DNA from: Candidatus Gastranaerophilales bacterium
Lineage (GTDB): Bacteria; Cyanobacteriota; Vampirovibrionia; Gastranaerophilales; Gastranaerophilaceae
Length of the DNA: 64,000 nt
Assembly (NCBI GenBank): GCA_944323395.1
Contig: CALUSI010000001.1
Location: 186,001 to 250,000, forward strand
Direction: 5' to 3'
Each line of letters opens with the position of its first letter. The first letter of the stretch is position 1. Shown here piece after piece: positions 1 through 7,930 of the stretch. The position numbers were made by a program, and so were the translations under genes. The notes beneath the pieces were generated by a model, which saw only the letters and a list, made by a program, of their open reading frames with translations, was not told the DNA's origin and did not search any database.

Positions 1-300
1 AAGAAAATTTTCTTTTTTATGTAAATCAAGCCAGTATTCGTACATTATTTTTGCTTGGAGTGATGCTAAAATTTTCTTATTATGATATTTTAAGTCTTTT
101 ATTAATTTTTTTGTAATTTCATCATATAACGTGCAGGCATATATTTTACAATTATTTTGTTCCTTAAATACAGAAGGCGGCATAAAATGTATTCTGTTGT
201 AACATTTTTTGCATATAATACGGTCTTCTTTTTTTGAATGACAGAAGTAGCAAGGTTGGATATATATTAAGTTTAGTAGTTTTTCGATTAACTTTATCAT
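1..300 (-). CDS. comF: ComF family phosphoribosyltransferase-like protein, N-terminal part (runs off left edge)
   Basis: The frame is open from an ATG at 300 to the window edge, giving the first 100 residues only. It shows two Cys-x2-Cys pairs close together (C-Y-F-C near residue 17 and C-K-K-C near residue 30), the N-terminal zinc-ribbon pattern of ComF/GntX proteins. These use a phosphoribosyltransferase-like domain and act in DNA uptake in competent bacteria. The PRPP-binding part lies outside the window. It is divergent from rseP with only 37 bases between the starts. Name is from the Cys pattern and size of the N-domain; the rest cannot be checked here. Confidence 0.72.
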   Translation of the reverse strand, partial: MIKLIEKLLNLIYIQPCYFCHSKKEDRIICKKCYNRIHFMPPSVFKEQNNCKIYACTLYDEITKKLIKDLKYHNKKILASLQAKIMYEYWLDLHKKENFL

Positions 301-305
301 ATAAT
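300..305 (+). promoter_or_regulatory. -10 element TATAAT upstream of rseP
   Basis: A perfect TATAAT overlaps the comF start codon on the other strand and lies 32 bases before the rseP ATG, which has its own AGAGAAGA-type ribosome site. I see no good -35 hexamer at 16-18 bases, so the promoter is supported by the -10 only. Confidence 0.4.
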
Positions 306-337
306 ACAAATTATATTAGATAAAAGAGAAGATTAAA

Positions 338-1726
338 ATGGGATTTTTAAATATGTTTTCAAGTGCAATAATCATGATTTTGTTGATCAGTTTATTGATT
401 TTAGTACATGAATTAGGACATTTTTGTGCCGCTAAGTTAGTAGGAATAAGGGTTGATAAATTCGGGTTTGGTTTACCAATCGGACCGACTTTATTTTCTA
501 AAAAATTTGGTGAAACAGAAATTTTAATCCATGCGTTTTTACTTGGTGGTTATGTTTCATTCCCCGATGATGAAGAAGATTGTGATTTGCCAAAAGATTC
601 CACTTTAAGATTTTCTAATAAATCTGTAGGACAAAGGGCGCTTGTTATATCGGCAGGTGTTATATGTAATGTTATTTTAGCTTATTTCTTAATATTTTTC
701 ACAGGACTTTTGTGGAAACATTTACCTGATAATAAGTTTGTTATTAAGTTTGAAAAATTTGCACCCAGTGCCGTTCAATCTATAATTGATTCTGGTATTC
801 AAAAAGGTGATATTTTATATACTGTTAATGGTTTAAGTGTTGATTATCCTATAACATTAACAAGACATCTTGATTTATCAAAGGAATTTGATGGTTTTGC
901 TTCTCAAAAGTTAATTGAAAGTAAATTGGCAGAGTTAAAATCTTTAAATTCGCAATTGACAGATAATGAAATTATAAAAGCAGGTACAATTATAAAACTT
1001 CCTAAATTTACAGATGAAGAAAGTGTTAAATTATCTGTTGATAATATTTTAGGTTTGGAAAAATATAAATCGAAAGAAACTCAGCTTTCTGATTTCCAAA
1101 AAGAATTAAGAGATAAAATTAATTACAGCAGTGAATATAAACTTGAAAGTGATGCTTTACCGATTGATATAGCAGCTGCGATTTCTGATACTAAGAAACC
1201 TGTTTCGATAGTTGTTTTAAGAAATAATCAAGAAGTACAATTAAAACCTGTATATGCAGGTAAAGACGGTAAGCTTGGTATTGAACAATCTTATAGTGAA
1301 AAGTATACTGAAACCAAAACCTTAAAGGAATTAATCCCTGCAACAATTCATTATGTTAATTATAATATAGGATTTATGGTATACACTCTTGGAAAACTAT
1401 TTACAGGTAAAATCCCAATGAGTGAAATGAACGGAATTATTGCCATTACCAAAATAGGAACTGAAATAATTGCTTATAAAGGTATATTCCAAGGTTTATT
1501 GTTAACAGCTATGATATCTTTAAACTTGGCATTAATTAATATATTGCCTATTCCGGCTTTAGACGGTGGACATTTATTGTTCCTTATTATAGAGAAGATA
1601 ACAGGAAAACCTGTAAGTAAGAAATTTGTTGAAATATTAAGTAATTTCTTCTTCTATTTATTAATAGCCTTGATGGTATTGATTTTATATAACGATATCC
1701 ATGCTTGGATAATAGGTAAAATTTAG
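338..1726 (+). CDS. rseP: RseP-type site-2 protease (M50 zinc metalloprotease)
   Basis: Inner-membrane protease that cuts membrane-anchored regulators or signal-peptide remnants within the bilayer. The zinc motif H-E-L-G-H is at residues 24-28 inside the first membrane segment, and the second zinc-ligand motif L-D-G is at 408-410 in a C-terminal membrane segment; another segment spans about 101-125. Length (462 aa) fits the family (E. coli about 450). A PDZ domain starts near residue 141 but appears interrupted by about 100 charged residues (roughly 180-285) before the strand-rich end near 288-315. First gene of a run with gmk and coaBC. Substrate unknown. Confidence 0.93.
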   Translation: MGFLNMFSSAIIMILLISLLILVHELGHFCAAKLVGIRVDKFGFGLPIGPTLFSKKFGETEILIHAFLLGGYVSFPDDEEDCDLPKDSTLRFSNKSVGQRALVISAGVICNVILAYFLIFFTGLLWKHLPDNKFVIKFEKFAPSAVQSIIDSGIQKGDILYTVNGLSVDYPITLTRHLDLSKEFDGFASQKLIESKLAELKSLNSQLTDNEIIKAGTIIKLPKFTDEESVKLSVDNILGLEKYKSKETQLSDFQKELRDKINYSSEYKLESDALPIDIAAAISDTKKPVSIVVLRNNQEVQLKPVYAGKDGKLGIEQSYSEKYTETKTLKELIPATIHYVNYNIGFMVYTLGKLFTGKIPMSEMNGIIAITKIGTEIIAYKGIFQGLLLTAMISLNLALINILPIPALDGGHLLFLIIEKITGKPVSKKFVEILSNFFFYLLIALMVLILYNDIHAWIIGKI

Positions 1727-1765
1727 TCAAAATAAAATATGATTTTCTTTTTATATTTATTCAGG

Positions 1766-1771
1766 TATAAT
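1766..1771 (+). promoter_or_regulatory. -10 element TATAAT before gmk
   Basis: TATAAT lies 28 bases before the gmk start with an AAGGGAA ribosome site in between; the -35 position is only T-rich. It suggests that gmk-coaBC and downstream genes can start separately from rseP. Confidence 0.4.
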
Positions 1772-1799
1772 CTATAAAAATTGTATAAAAAGGGAATTT

Positions 1800-2354
1800 A
1801 TGAAAGGTCATTTATATATAGTTGCGGGATGCTCCGGAGTTGGAAAAGGCACTTTATTAAAGCTTTTCTTAAAGGAAAATCCTGAAATAAAACTATCAAT
1901 ATCTGCTACAACAAGAAATCCAAGACAAGGTGAAGAAGATGGTGTAAGCTATTTTTTTGTATCTAAAGAAGATTTTCAAAAGTCTATTGATAATGATGAA
2001 TTCTTAGAATGGGCAGAATTTAGCGGTAATTTCTACGGAACTAAAAAAAGTTTTGTAGAAAAAACATTGGCAAAAGGAATTGATTTAATTTTGGAAATTG
2101 AAGTTCAAGGCGCAAAACAGGTAAAAGAAAAAATGCCTGAAGCTACTTCAATTTTTATTATGCCTCCATCTTTAGAAGATTTGGAAAAACGTTTAAGAGG
2201 TCGTCATACAGAAAGTGAAGATGCCATACAAAAACGTCTTAATGCCGCTGCAAGAGAAATCGAGGCAGGTAAAAACTTTGATTATCAAATTATTAATGAT
2301 AACATAGAAGAAGCATTGGCTAATATGCAAAAAATCTTTAATAATAAAGGGTAA
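1800..2354 (+). CDS. gmk: Guanylate kinase
   Basis: Phosphorylates GMP to GDP with ATP in the cytosol. The P-loop G-C-S-G-V-G-K is at residues 10-16, followed by the S-x-x-T-R-x-P-R-x-G-E GMP-binding stretch near residues 35-46. Length of 184 aa is usual. An AAGGGAA ribosome site precedes the ATG. Stop is 3 bases before the coaBC start, indicating one transcript; in many bacteria gmk sits beside rpoZ and coaBC, and rpoZ is absent here. Confidence 0.97.
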   Translation: MKGHLYIVAGCSGVGKGTLLKLFLKENPEIKLSISATTRNPRQGEEDGVSYFFVSKEDFQKSIDNDEFLEWAEFSGNFYGTKKSFVEKTLAKGIDLILEIEVQGAKQVKEKMPEATSIFIMPPSLEDLEKRLRGRHTESEDAIQKRLNAAAREIEAGKNFDYQIINDNIEEALANMQKIFNNKG

Positions 2355-2357
2355 AAA

Positions 2358-3542
2358 ATGCTTAGCGGAAAAACCGTCTTAGTTGGTATAACAGGAGCTA
2401 TTGCAGCTTATAAAGTTTGTGAGTTGATTCGTTTATTTAAAAAAAATAATGCAAATGTTAAAGTTGTTGTTACTCCTAATGCATTGAATTTTGTTACTAA
2501 GACTACATTAGAATCATTAAGTCAAAATGCTGTTGATATTGAGCAATTTAATATCCAAGAATATAAACCGGAACATATAGCTTTGACTGATGAAGCGGAT
2601 ATTTTTGTTATTGTACCTGCGAGCGCAAATACAATTGCAAAAATGGCTTTAGGAATTTGTGATAATTTATTGACATCAACATTTTGTGCTTTTAAAAAGC
2701 CTGTTGTAATAGCACCTTGTATGAACACAAATATGTGGGAAAATCCCGCTGTAGAAAAAAATATTGAAACTCTGAAAAATAGAAGAATAAAAGTAATTGA
2801 ACCTGATACTGGCTTTTTAGCCTGCGGAACTAACGGTAAGGGCAGACTTGCTGATATAAATTTAATTTATGATACTGTTAAAGATATTTTATTGCCCGAA
2901 CAAATATTAAAAGGGAAAAAGGTTGTAATAACAGCTGGTGGTACTAAGGAAAACATTGATGCCGTGAGATATATCGGTAATTATTCTTCAGGCAAAATGG
3001 GTATTGCATTAGCTGACAGTGCATATAAACTCGGAGCTGATGTTGTTCTTATTTCTACAGTTGATGTTGATAAAAAATATAAAGTGTTAAATGTTCAAAC
3101 AGCTCAAGAAATGTATGATAAAGTAAACGAAGAGTTTAAAGATGCTTATACATTAATTATGGCTGCAGCTGTAAGTGATTATCGAGTAAAAAATAAATCT
3201 GAACAAAAAATAAAAAAAGACGGAAATTCTCTGATAATTGAACTTGTTGAAAATCCTGACATTTTAAAAGAAATGTCTAAAATTAAGCGAAATGAACAAA
3301 TTGTTGTGGGATTTTGTGCGGAAAGTCAAAATCTAATGGAATTTGCAAAACAAAAGATTTCTAAGAAAAAATGTGATTATATATGTGCAAATGATATTTC
3401 TAAAAAAGATATTGGCTTCTCGTCAAATGATAATGAATTGTATATAATAGATAAAGAAATGAATGTTTGTCATATAGAAAAAGCTGATAAACAAATTATA
3501 GCTATGAAGATTTTGGAAAAAATTTATGGAAAAAGTAACTAA
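2358..3542 (+). CDS. coaBC: Bifunctional phosphopantothenoylcysteine decarboxylase / phosphopantothenate-cysteine ligase
   Basis: Two steps of coenzyme A synthesis in one protein. The N-terminal flavin-dependent CoaC half shows G-I-T-G-A-I-A, P-A-S-A-N-T and the P-C-M-N-T-N-M-W signature, with the active cysteine motif A-C-G-T-N-G-K-G-R near residue 155. The C-terminal CoaB half begins near residue 187 with V-V-I-T-A-G-G-T and the N-Y-S-S-G-K-M-G signature, and has A-A-A-V-S-D-Y. Full length (394 aa). Its last 17 bases overlap the next gene. Confidence 0.97.
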   Translation: MLSGKTVLVGITGAIAAYKVCELIRLFKKNNANVKVVVTPNALNFVTKTTLESLSQNAVDIEQFNIQEYKPEHIALTDEADIFVIVPASANTIAKMALGICDNLLTSTFCAFKKPVVIAPCMNTNMWENPAVEKNIETLKNRRIKVIEPDTGFLACGTNGKGRLADINLIYDTVKDILLPEQILKGKKVVITAGGTKENIDAVRYIGNYSSGKMGIALADSAYKLGADVVLISTVDVDKKYKVLNVQTAQEMYDKVNEEFKDAYTLIMAAAVSDYRVKNKSEQKIKKDGNSLIIELVENPDILKEMSKIKRNEQIVVGFCAESQNLMEFAKQKISKKKCDYICANDISKKDIGFSSNDNELYIIDKEMNVCHIEKADKQIIAMKILEKIYGKSN

Positions 3543-4260
3543 AATTATAAAAAGAATAGAAGAATTTGCGCCGTTAAACACAATGCAAAAATGGGATAAT
3601 TCAGGCTGGCAGATAAATCTGGGTATCATAGATACAAATAGAATTCTATTAGCACTTGATGTTACTCAGTCTACTGTAGATGAGGCAATTAATAAAAAAT
3701 GTGACTTGATTTTATCACATCATCCAATCTTTTTTAATTCAATAAAAACAATAGAATCACCATTTATAATTAAGGCAATTCAAAATAATATACAAGTATA
3801 TTCAGCTCATACAAACTTAGATATAGCGCAAGGCGGTGTAAGTGAATATCTTGCGGAAAAATGCGGATTTACGGATTTAGATACTGCTTTTGAATTTATT
3901 AAATATAAACAGTTTGATGAAGAAAAAAACTTTTCAAAACTTATTTCAACTCTGAAAACAATTTTTAGCTTGCCTAGTGTAAGAGTTGTAAATAGTCAAA
4001 GAAAAACATATAAATCAATAGCATTTTGTTCAGGCAGCGGTGCTGAGTATATTCAAGACCTTGAAAAAATTGGCATAGATGTATTTATAACGGGTGATTT
4101 AAAACACCATCAAGCTTTGAATGCTACAAATATGACTATTGTTGATTTGGGGCATTTTCATAGTGAAAGGTTTGTTGTTGAAATTTTTGAAAATATACTG
4201 AAAAATGAAGATGTAGAAGTTATAGCAGCTGTTGAAAAACCTGCTTGGGAGTTAATTTAA
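3526..4260 (+). CDS. Nif3-like dinuclear metal centre protein (NIF3/YbgI family)
   Basis: Member of the NIF3 family of toroidal hexamers with a two-metal site; reported roles include GTP cyclohydrolase I type 2-like activity, but the biological role is unsettled. Metal-ligand motifs are visible: L-S-H-H-P-I-F-F, A-H-T-N-L-D near residue 95, and L-G-H-F-H-S-E near the C-terminus. At 244 aa it is the short form without the inserted CutA/PII-like domain. It starts inside the coaBC end and its TAA shares an A with the next ATG, so it is in a coupled operon. Confidence 0.9.
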   Translation: MEKVTKIIKRIEEFAPLNTMQKWDNSGWQINLGIIDTNRILLALDVTQSTVDEAINKKCDLILSHHPIFFNSIKTIESPFIIKAIQNNIQVYSAHTNLDIAQGGVSEYLAEKCGFTDLDTAFEFIKYKQFDEEKNFSKLISTLKTIFSLPSVRVVNSQRKTYKSIAFCSGSGAEYIQDLEKIGIDVFITGDLKHHQALNATNMTIVDLGHFHSERFVVEIFENILKNEDVEVIAAVEKPAWELI

Positions 4261-4790
4261 TGAAAAAAATTTTTATATCAATATTAAGCATTTTATTCTT
4301 GCAAAGTTTGGCAATGGCAAAAGATACTCTGCAATTTGATTTTCCTAATGAAGGTTGGCATAAAGTTTCAAGCCCTGACGGAATTGAAAGTAAAAAATGT
4401 TATGTCCCATATAATCAAAGTTCTGATAATTATACTGAAATGCTTATTTTTTCAGAACGTGTTATCAAAAATCAAGGTTTATCTCCAATGGTAATGCTTC
4501 ATAAACAATTAGGCAAGGATAGAAATAATTATCCTGATATTGTTCCAGAATATATAGTAAGTGATTTTGATAATGCTATGGTTACTTGGTGTAGTAAAAT
4601 GAAAAATACTTGCGCTGTTGAAAGAGCTTTTCAAGGTAAAGAGGGAATTATTTTTGCTATATATCAAAATAAAGCTCCTCATTATTCGCAAAATATGTTT
4701 GGTCAATGGTCAAACATATTGAGTAAAGTTAAAGTATATGATCCTGAAGTTGACGGTGCTTCCGCAAAAAATTTGATAGAGCTTGATTAA
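4260..4790 (+). CDS. Exported protein of unknown function
   Basis: Not recognised. A typical signal peptide (M-K-K, then a hydrophobic run ending L-A-M-A-K near residue 20) is followed by about 155 mixed residues with four cysteines. I chose the ATG at 4260, which overlaps the previous TAA (TAATG), over an upstream GTG at 4245, because it places the positive charges at the signal peptide start. Its own stop overlaps the next start in the same way. Sandwiched in a cytosolic operon, so a role is not suggested by neighbours. Confidence 0.75.
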   Translation: MKKIFISILSILFLQSLAMAKDTLQFDFPNEGWHKVSSPDGIESKKCYVPYNQSSDNYTEMLIFSERVIKNQGLSPMVMLHKQLGKDRNNYPDIVPEYIVSDFDNAMVTWCSKMKNTCAVERAFQGKEGIIFAIYQNKAPHYSQNMFGQWSNILSKVKVYDPEVDGASAKNLIELD

Positions 4791-5320
4791 TGAATATAAC
4801 CGGCGGTAAATATAATTCAAGAAAAATAAAAACGGCAGAATATGAAAATATAAAGCCTACATTATCTAAGACTCGACAGGGTATCTTTAATACTTTGTCT
4901 GCAATGATTGATTTTGAAGGAAAGTTATTTATTGATATGTTCTCAGGTAGCGGTATAATGGGGCTTGAAGCTATATCAAGAGGATTTAGGGTCATTTCTT
5001 TTGAAAAAGATAAAAAAACAGCATTATCAATTAAGGAAAGTTATAAATGCCTTGGGCTGGTTCCTGAACTATATTTTGGTGATGCTTTAAAAAATATCTT
5101 AAAGATTAATTTAAAAGCTGATGTTATTTTCATAGATCCGCCATATGATTCTGATTTGTATGAAAAATCTTTACAAATTATAAAAGATAATAATATATTG
5201 GATGATGAAGGTATTATTATTTTGGAACATCCTATTGATAAAAATATAAATATTCAAGATTTTGAAATTATTAAAATTAAAACATATGGTGATAAACAGA
5301 TTACTTATTTAAAATTGTAG
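4790..5320 (+). CDS. rsmD: 16S rRNA (guanine(966)-N2)-methyltransferase RsmD
   Basis: SAM-dependent methylase that modifies G966 of 16S rRNA. It opens with I-T-G-G-K-Y-x-S-R-K-I, has the R-x-x-I-F-N-T-L stretch, the SAM loop D-M-F-S-G-S-G-I-M-G and the catalytic D-P-P-Y motif near residue 119. Length of 176 aa matches the family. Start ATG overlaps the upstream stop (TAATG). Last gene of the rseP-rsmD run. In many genomes coaD follows rsmD; it does not here. Confidence 0.93.
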   Translation: MNITGGKYNSRKIKTAEYENIKPTLSKTRQGIFNTLSAMIDFEGKLFIDMFSGSGIMGLEAISRGFRVISFEKDKKTALSIKESYKCLGLVPELYFGDALKNILKINLKADVIFIDPPYDSDLYEKSLQIIKDNNILDDEGIIILEHPIDKNINIQDFEIIKIKTYGDKQITYLKL

Positions 5321-5408
5321 ATATTGCTGTTTGATAATAACTGAAGTCGTTTCAATAAACAAAATTACGAAATTACATATATAGTTGCACTTTTAATAAA
5401 AATAAAAC

Positions 5409-5443
5409 AAAAAAAAGACCGATTATTGAATCGATCCTTTTTA
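5409..5443. terminator. Bidirectional terminator between convergent genes
   Basis: An imperfect inverted repeat (arms around GACCGAT and ATCGATC) is flanked by A-run on the left and T-run on the right, so it can stop transcripts from rsmD and from the minus-strand gene that ends at 5460. Confidence 0.6.
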
Positions 5444-5459
5444 AACTCTTTCTAATCAA

Positions 5460-5753
5460 CTAGGCTGCAACACCTTTAATTTCTGTAATTAAATAGTTTG
5501 CGATCCATTCAAAATCGCTATTAGATTCGGCTGCTTTTTGAAGATAATCAATAGATGATTCCCCAATCCTAATTAAAATCATCGCTACAATTCCTCTTGT
5601 TCTGCCTTTTACAACTTGAAGTGAATCAACAAGAGAAGGAACTGCTTCTTTACCGATATTAACAAGTTCGTTTTCAATTTTATTTTTTACATTATTATCT
5701 GCATTTTCTAATTTATTTAAATATTCATTTATTGGTAATAATACTGTATTCAT
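5460..5753 (-). CDS. Small HEAT-repeat-like protein
   Basis: 97 aa, all-helical in appearance, with a pattern close to HEAT repeats: V-P-S-L-V-D-S-L followed by a short basic turn and A-M-I-L-I-R-I-G. No catalytic motif and no signal peptide. An AGAGG ribosome site precedes the ATG. Such short HEAT proteins usually act as binding scaffolds; partner unknown. Isolated between terminator and a 311-base gap. Confidence 0.6.
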   Translation of the reverse strand: MNTVLLPINEYLNKLENADNNVKNKIENELVNIGKEAVPSLVDSLQVVKGRTRGIVAMILIRIGESSIDYLQKAAESNSDFEWIANYLITEIKGVAA

Positions 5754-6064
5754 CTATTTGCCTCTTCTTATATTTCAAAACTTCCGATTTTATTATAAGT
5801 CAAAAAATTAAAAATCCTGTTTTTTTAATATATTCTTTATATTGGTGTCAAAATTCAGTAATATCAATGTTTTTTGTTCTACTTAAATAATAATTTTTAT
5901 TGTAATTTGTGAAAAAATAGCCCGAATATATAGTATTAATATTACCTTTTGGTATATTTTTTTATTCCTGGAATGTGTTTAAACTGGAAATATCCTGAAT
6001 TTAAATGGAATTTTTCAGGACTTGGGAGTATGTTTAATAAAAGTCATTACGGGGTATAGAAAAA
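5754..6064. other. 311-base gap with two short palindromes
   Basis: No convincing frame. It holds two symmetric elements before the gene at 6065: an 11-base palindrome ATTCCTGGAAT at 5974-5984, and a hairpin with 7-base perfect arms TCCTGAA (5993-5999) and TTCAGGA (6014-6020). Both contain related TCCTG/CAGGA cores, as expected for operator half-sites or a leader hairpin. Confidence 0.4.
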
Positions 6065-6373
6065 ATGCTAGTCGAAAAATACATTAACGGGTTAAATCAA
6101 AGAAGTCAAATAGAATTCAAAAACATATCTAAGGATATAATTCCATGGTTAGAACAAACAGCTTTAGAAAATAATTGTTTAATAGACAAGAAAGAGTGGA
6201 AAAGTAAATATAACAGCTATGTTATATATGATTATGAACCTTTTTGTTCTGATGGTTTTGAAATAAATGTTACTGTGTCTTCGCATGATGTTAATTATTT
6301 GTATTTTTTAAAATTTTTGTATGATAACAAATTAGATACTATTGAGTATCTGAATAATTGTATAGGTGACTAG
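6065..6373 (+). CDS. Hypothetical protein, 102 aa
   Basis: Not recognised. Acidic, soluble, no signal peptide or membrane segment; several aromatic residues in the C-terminal half. Ribosome site is weak (GGGG at 6052-6055). Codon use is like the neighbours. Followed 67 bases later by the Hsp20-like gene in the same direction, so it may be co-transcribed with it. Confidence 0.5.
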   Translation: MLVEKYINGLNQRSQIEFKNISKDIIPWLEQTALENNCLIDKKEWKSKYNSYVIYDYEPFCSDGFEINVTVSSHDVNYLYFLKFLYDNKLDTIEYLNNCIGD

Positions 6374-6440
6374 TACACTTTATTATTGTAAAGAAGTAAA
6401 ACAAAATATATAATTAGGTTGCAAAAAGAAAGGAAGCAAT

Positions 6441-7052
6441 ATGGAAGAAAATAATACAAACAATCAAAATGAAGTTATGAAAGAAACAGATAAACATATT
6501 TGTTTTGAAAATCACTGTTGGAAAAAATGTTTAGCAATGATATGTGCCTCATTTATTGGTGGATTTCTTGCTTTTTATTTTGTTGCGGATCAAATGATGC
6601 ATAAATATTATAGACATCATTTTAATCCATATAAATTTGAAAAAAGAATGTTTGATGATATTGATAGAATGTATAGGCAAGATATGAAAGCATTTGAAGA
6701 TGCTTTTAATATAAAAGACAAGTTTCATAAAATGAGAAAAATGCATGAAACTGATTTTGGCATGCCTATATTTATGATGGATTCAGTCAAAATTAAAACA
6801 GAATTCGATGATAATAAATTCAATATTATTGTAGGCCTAAAACCTTTTCAGAATGACGAAAATAAGGTTAATTATAATGTAGAGGGAAGAAAATTGACTG
6901 TTTTTGGAAGTTCTCAAGTGCAAGATAAAGAATATGAACAAGATGTCGCTTTTTCTCAAGATTTTATACTTCCAGAAAATGCAGATACAGCAAATATTTC
7001 TAAATTCACTGATGGAAATAAACTCATAATTTCTGTCCCTATAAAGGAATAG
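6441..7052 (+). CDS. Membrane-anchored Hsp20/alpha-crystallin-like protein
   Basis: 203 aa. A charged N-terminus with Cys and His residues leads to one membrane segment (about 31-49), a His/Arg/Met-rich linker with many acidic residues (50-110), and a C-terminal beta domain (about 112-203) with the order of strands of the alpha-crystallin fold, including Y-N-V-E-G-R-K-L-T-V-F-G and the late D-G-N-K-L-I-I-S-V-P strand. Small heat-shock proteins hold unfolding proteins; here the chaperone domain would be tethered to the membrane. Good AAAGAAAGGAAG ribosome site. The domain call rests on strand pattern only. Confidence 0.6.
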   Translation: MEENNTNNQNEVMKETDKHICFENHCWKKCLAMICASFIGGFLAFYFVADQMMHKYYRHHFNPYKFEKRMFDDIDRMYRQDMKAFEDAFNIKDKFHKMRKMHETDFGMPIFMMDSVKIKTEFDDNKFNIIVGLKPFQNDENKVNYNVEGRKLTVFGSSQVQDKEYEQDVAFSQDFILPENADTANISKFTDGNKLIISVPIKE

Positions 7053-7066
7053 AATCTGCATAAAAT

Positions 7067-7103
7067 AAAAACAGGGCTTACAAAATCGCAAGCCCTGTTT
7101 TTT
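7067..7103. terminator. Strong bidirectional terminator
   Basis: Perfect 13-base arms AAAAACAGGGCTT and AAGCCCTGTTTTT around a 10-base loop. It ends the Hsp20-like gene on plus and overlaps the stop of the minus-strand gene at 7102. Confidence 0.9.
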
Positions 7104-7332
7104 ATGCTTCAATAAATAATCTTCTGCCAACAATATTGGGTTTACCATTATAATATCCGGCAAAATAACCACCTTTTACCGGTTTATTTATTGCATAGTT
7201 ATTTCTGTTTTGAGGTTGTACAAAAGGATTTTCAAAAGGATTGTATCCTGTATTTGTTGATGTAATACTTTGTGTTGATACGCTTGGTGTGTAAAATACT
7301 TGAGCTACCATGTTTTTTAAACTGTTAATCAT
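7102..7332 (-). CDS. Hypothetical Asn/Pro-rich small protein
   Basis: 76 aa from the ATG at 7332, chosen because an AAAGGA ribosome site sits 6-8 bases before it; an ATG at 7356 would overlap that site. Rich in Asn, Pro, Gln, Tyr and Gly (N-P-F-E-N-P-F-V-Q-P-Q-N), low complexity, no signal peptide. Not recognised. Its stop lies inside the shared terminator. Confidence 0.5.
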   Translation of the reverse strand: MINSLKNMVAQVFYTPSVSTQSITSTNTGYNPFENPFVQPQNRNNYAINKPVKGGYFAGYYNGKPNIVGRRLFIEA

Positions 7333-7930
7333 TTCTTTTTCCTTTGTAACATACACATTATAACTTATAATGATAAAAATTGTGGTGTCATTATTTATTA
7401 TAATATTTTTTTTATTAAATAAAATTATTTTATAAAAAAATACATTTTTTAAATGAATTATTAAAAATAATTATAAATACATGTTTAAAAGCATATTCAA
7501 GTGGGAATATTTAAGTTATAAGTCACAAAAATAATAAAAATAAAATATAAAAAAGGAATAAATATAGTAATATAACGTGTTTTGCAGTTAGCATTGACGG
7601 GTCAGCTTGATGCGCCGTATCTATTAGAATGTGGGGCGGACATTGATTGTGTGGTATATATTTATATCAATTTATGCTTTATTTTGAATTTGTGATTAAG
7701 ATTAGAAATAATACTTAGATATATAGAAACTTATAATAATTCTGAATGCTAAAAGTACAAGAAAACGAAAGTTAATAAAAAAATGAGTTGTCTTCAAATC
7801 CTACAATGAAATATGGATCTGGGTTTGAAAAGTTTGTTAATTTTTGTTAATACTTGACGAATTGTTAAAAAAAGTATACAATTGACTGGTATTTAGAAAA
7901 AAGTTTCGAAAAAACGAAAGGTAAAAAATC
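7333..7930. other. 600-base gap with GC-rich island and strong promoter
   Basis: The left part (7360-7560) is extremely AT-rich with no frame. At 7585-7654 the sequence changes to about 50% GC (35 of 70 by my count) and includes TGAC-GG-GTCA at 7595-7604; a short open stretch from 7576 to 7692 on plus lacks a good start. The right part carries repeated TTTGTTAA units and the promoter of the prepilin gene. Confidence 0.5.
7854..7882 (+). promoter_or_regulatory. Promoter of prepilin gene A
   Basis: TTGACG (7854-7859), 17-base spacer, TACAAT (7877-7882), a near-consensus housekeeping promoter 48 bases before the ATG. Three TTGTTAA units lie at 7834-7840, 7844-7850 and 7862-7868, the last within the spacer, so a repressor or activator site is possible. 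Confidence 0.75.
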
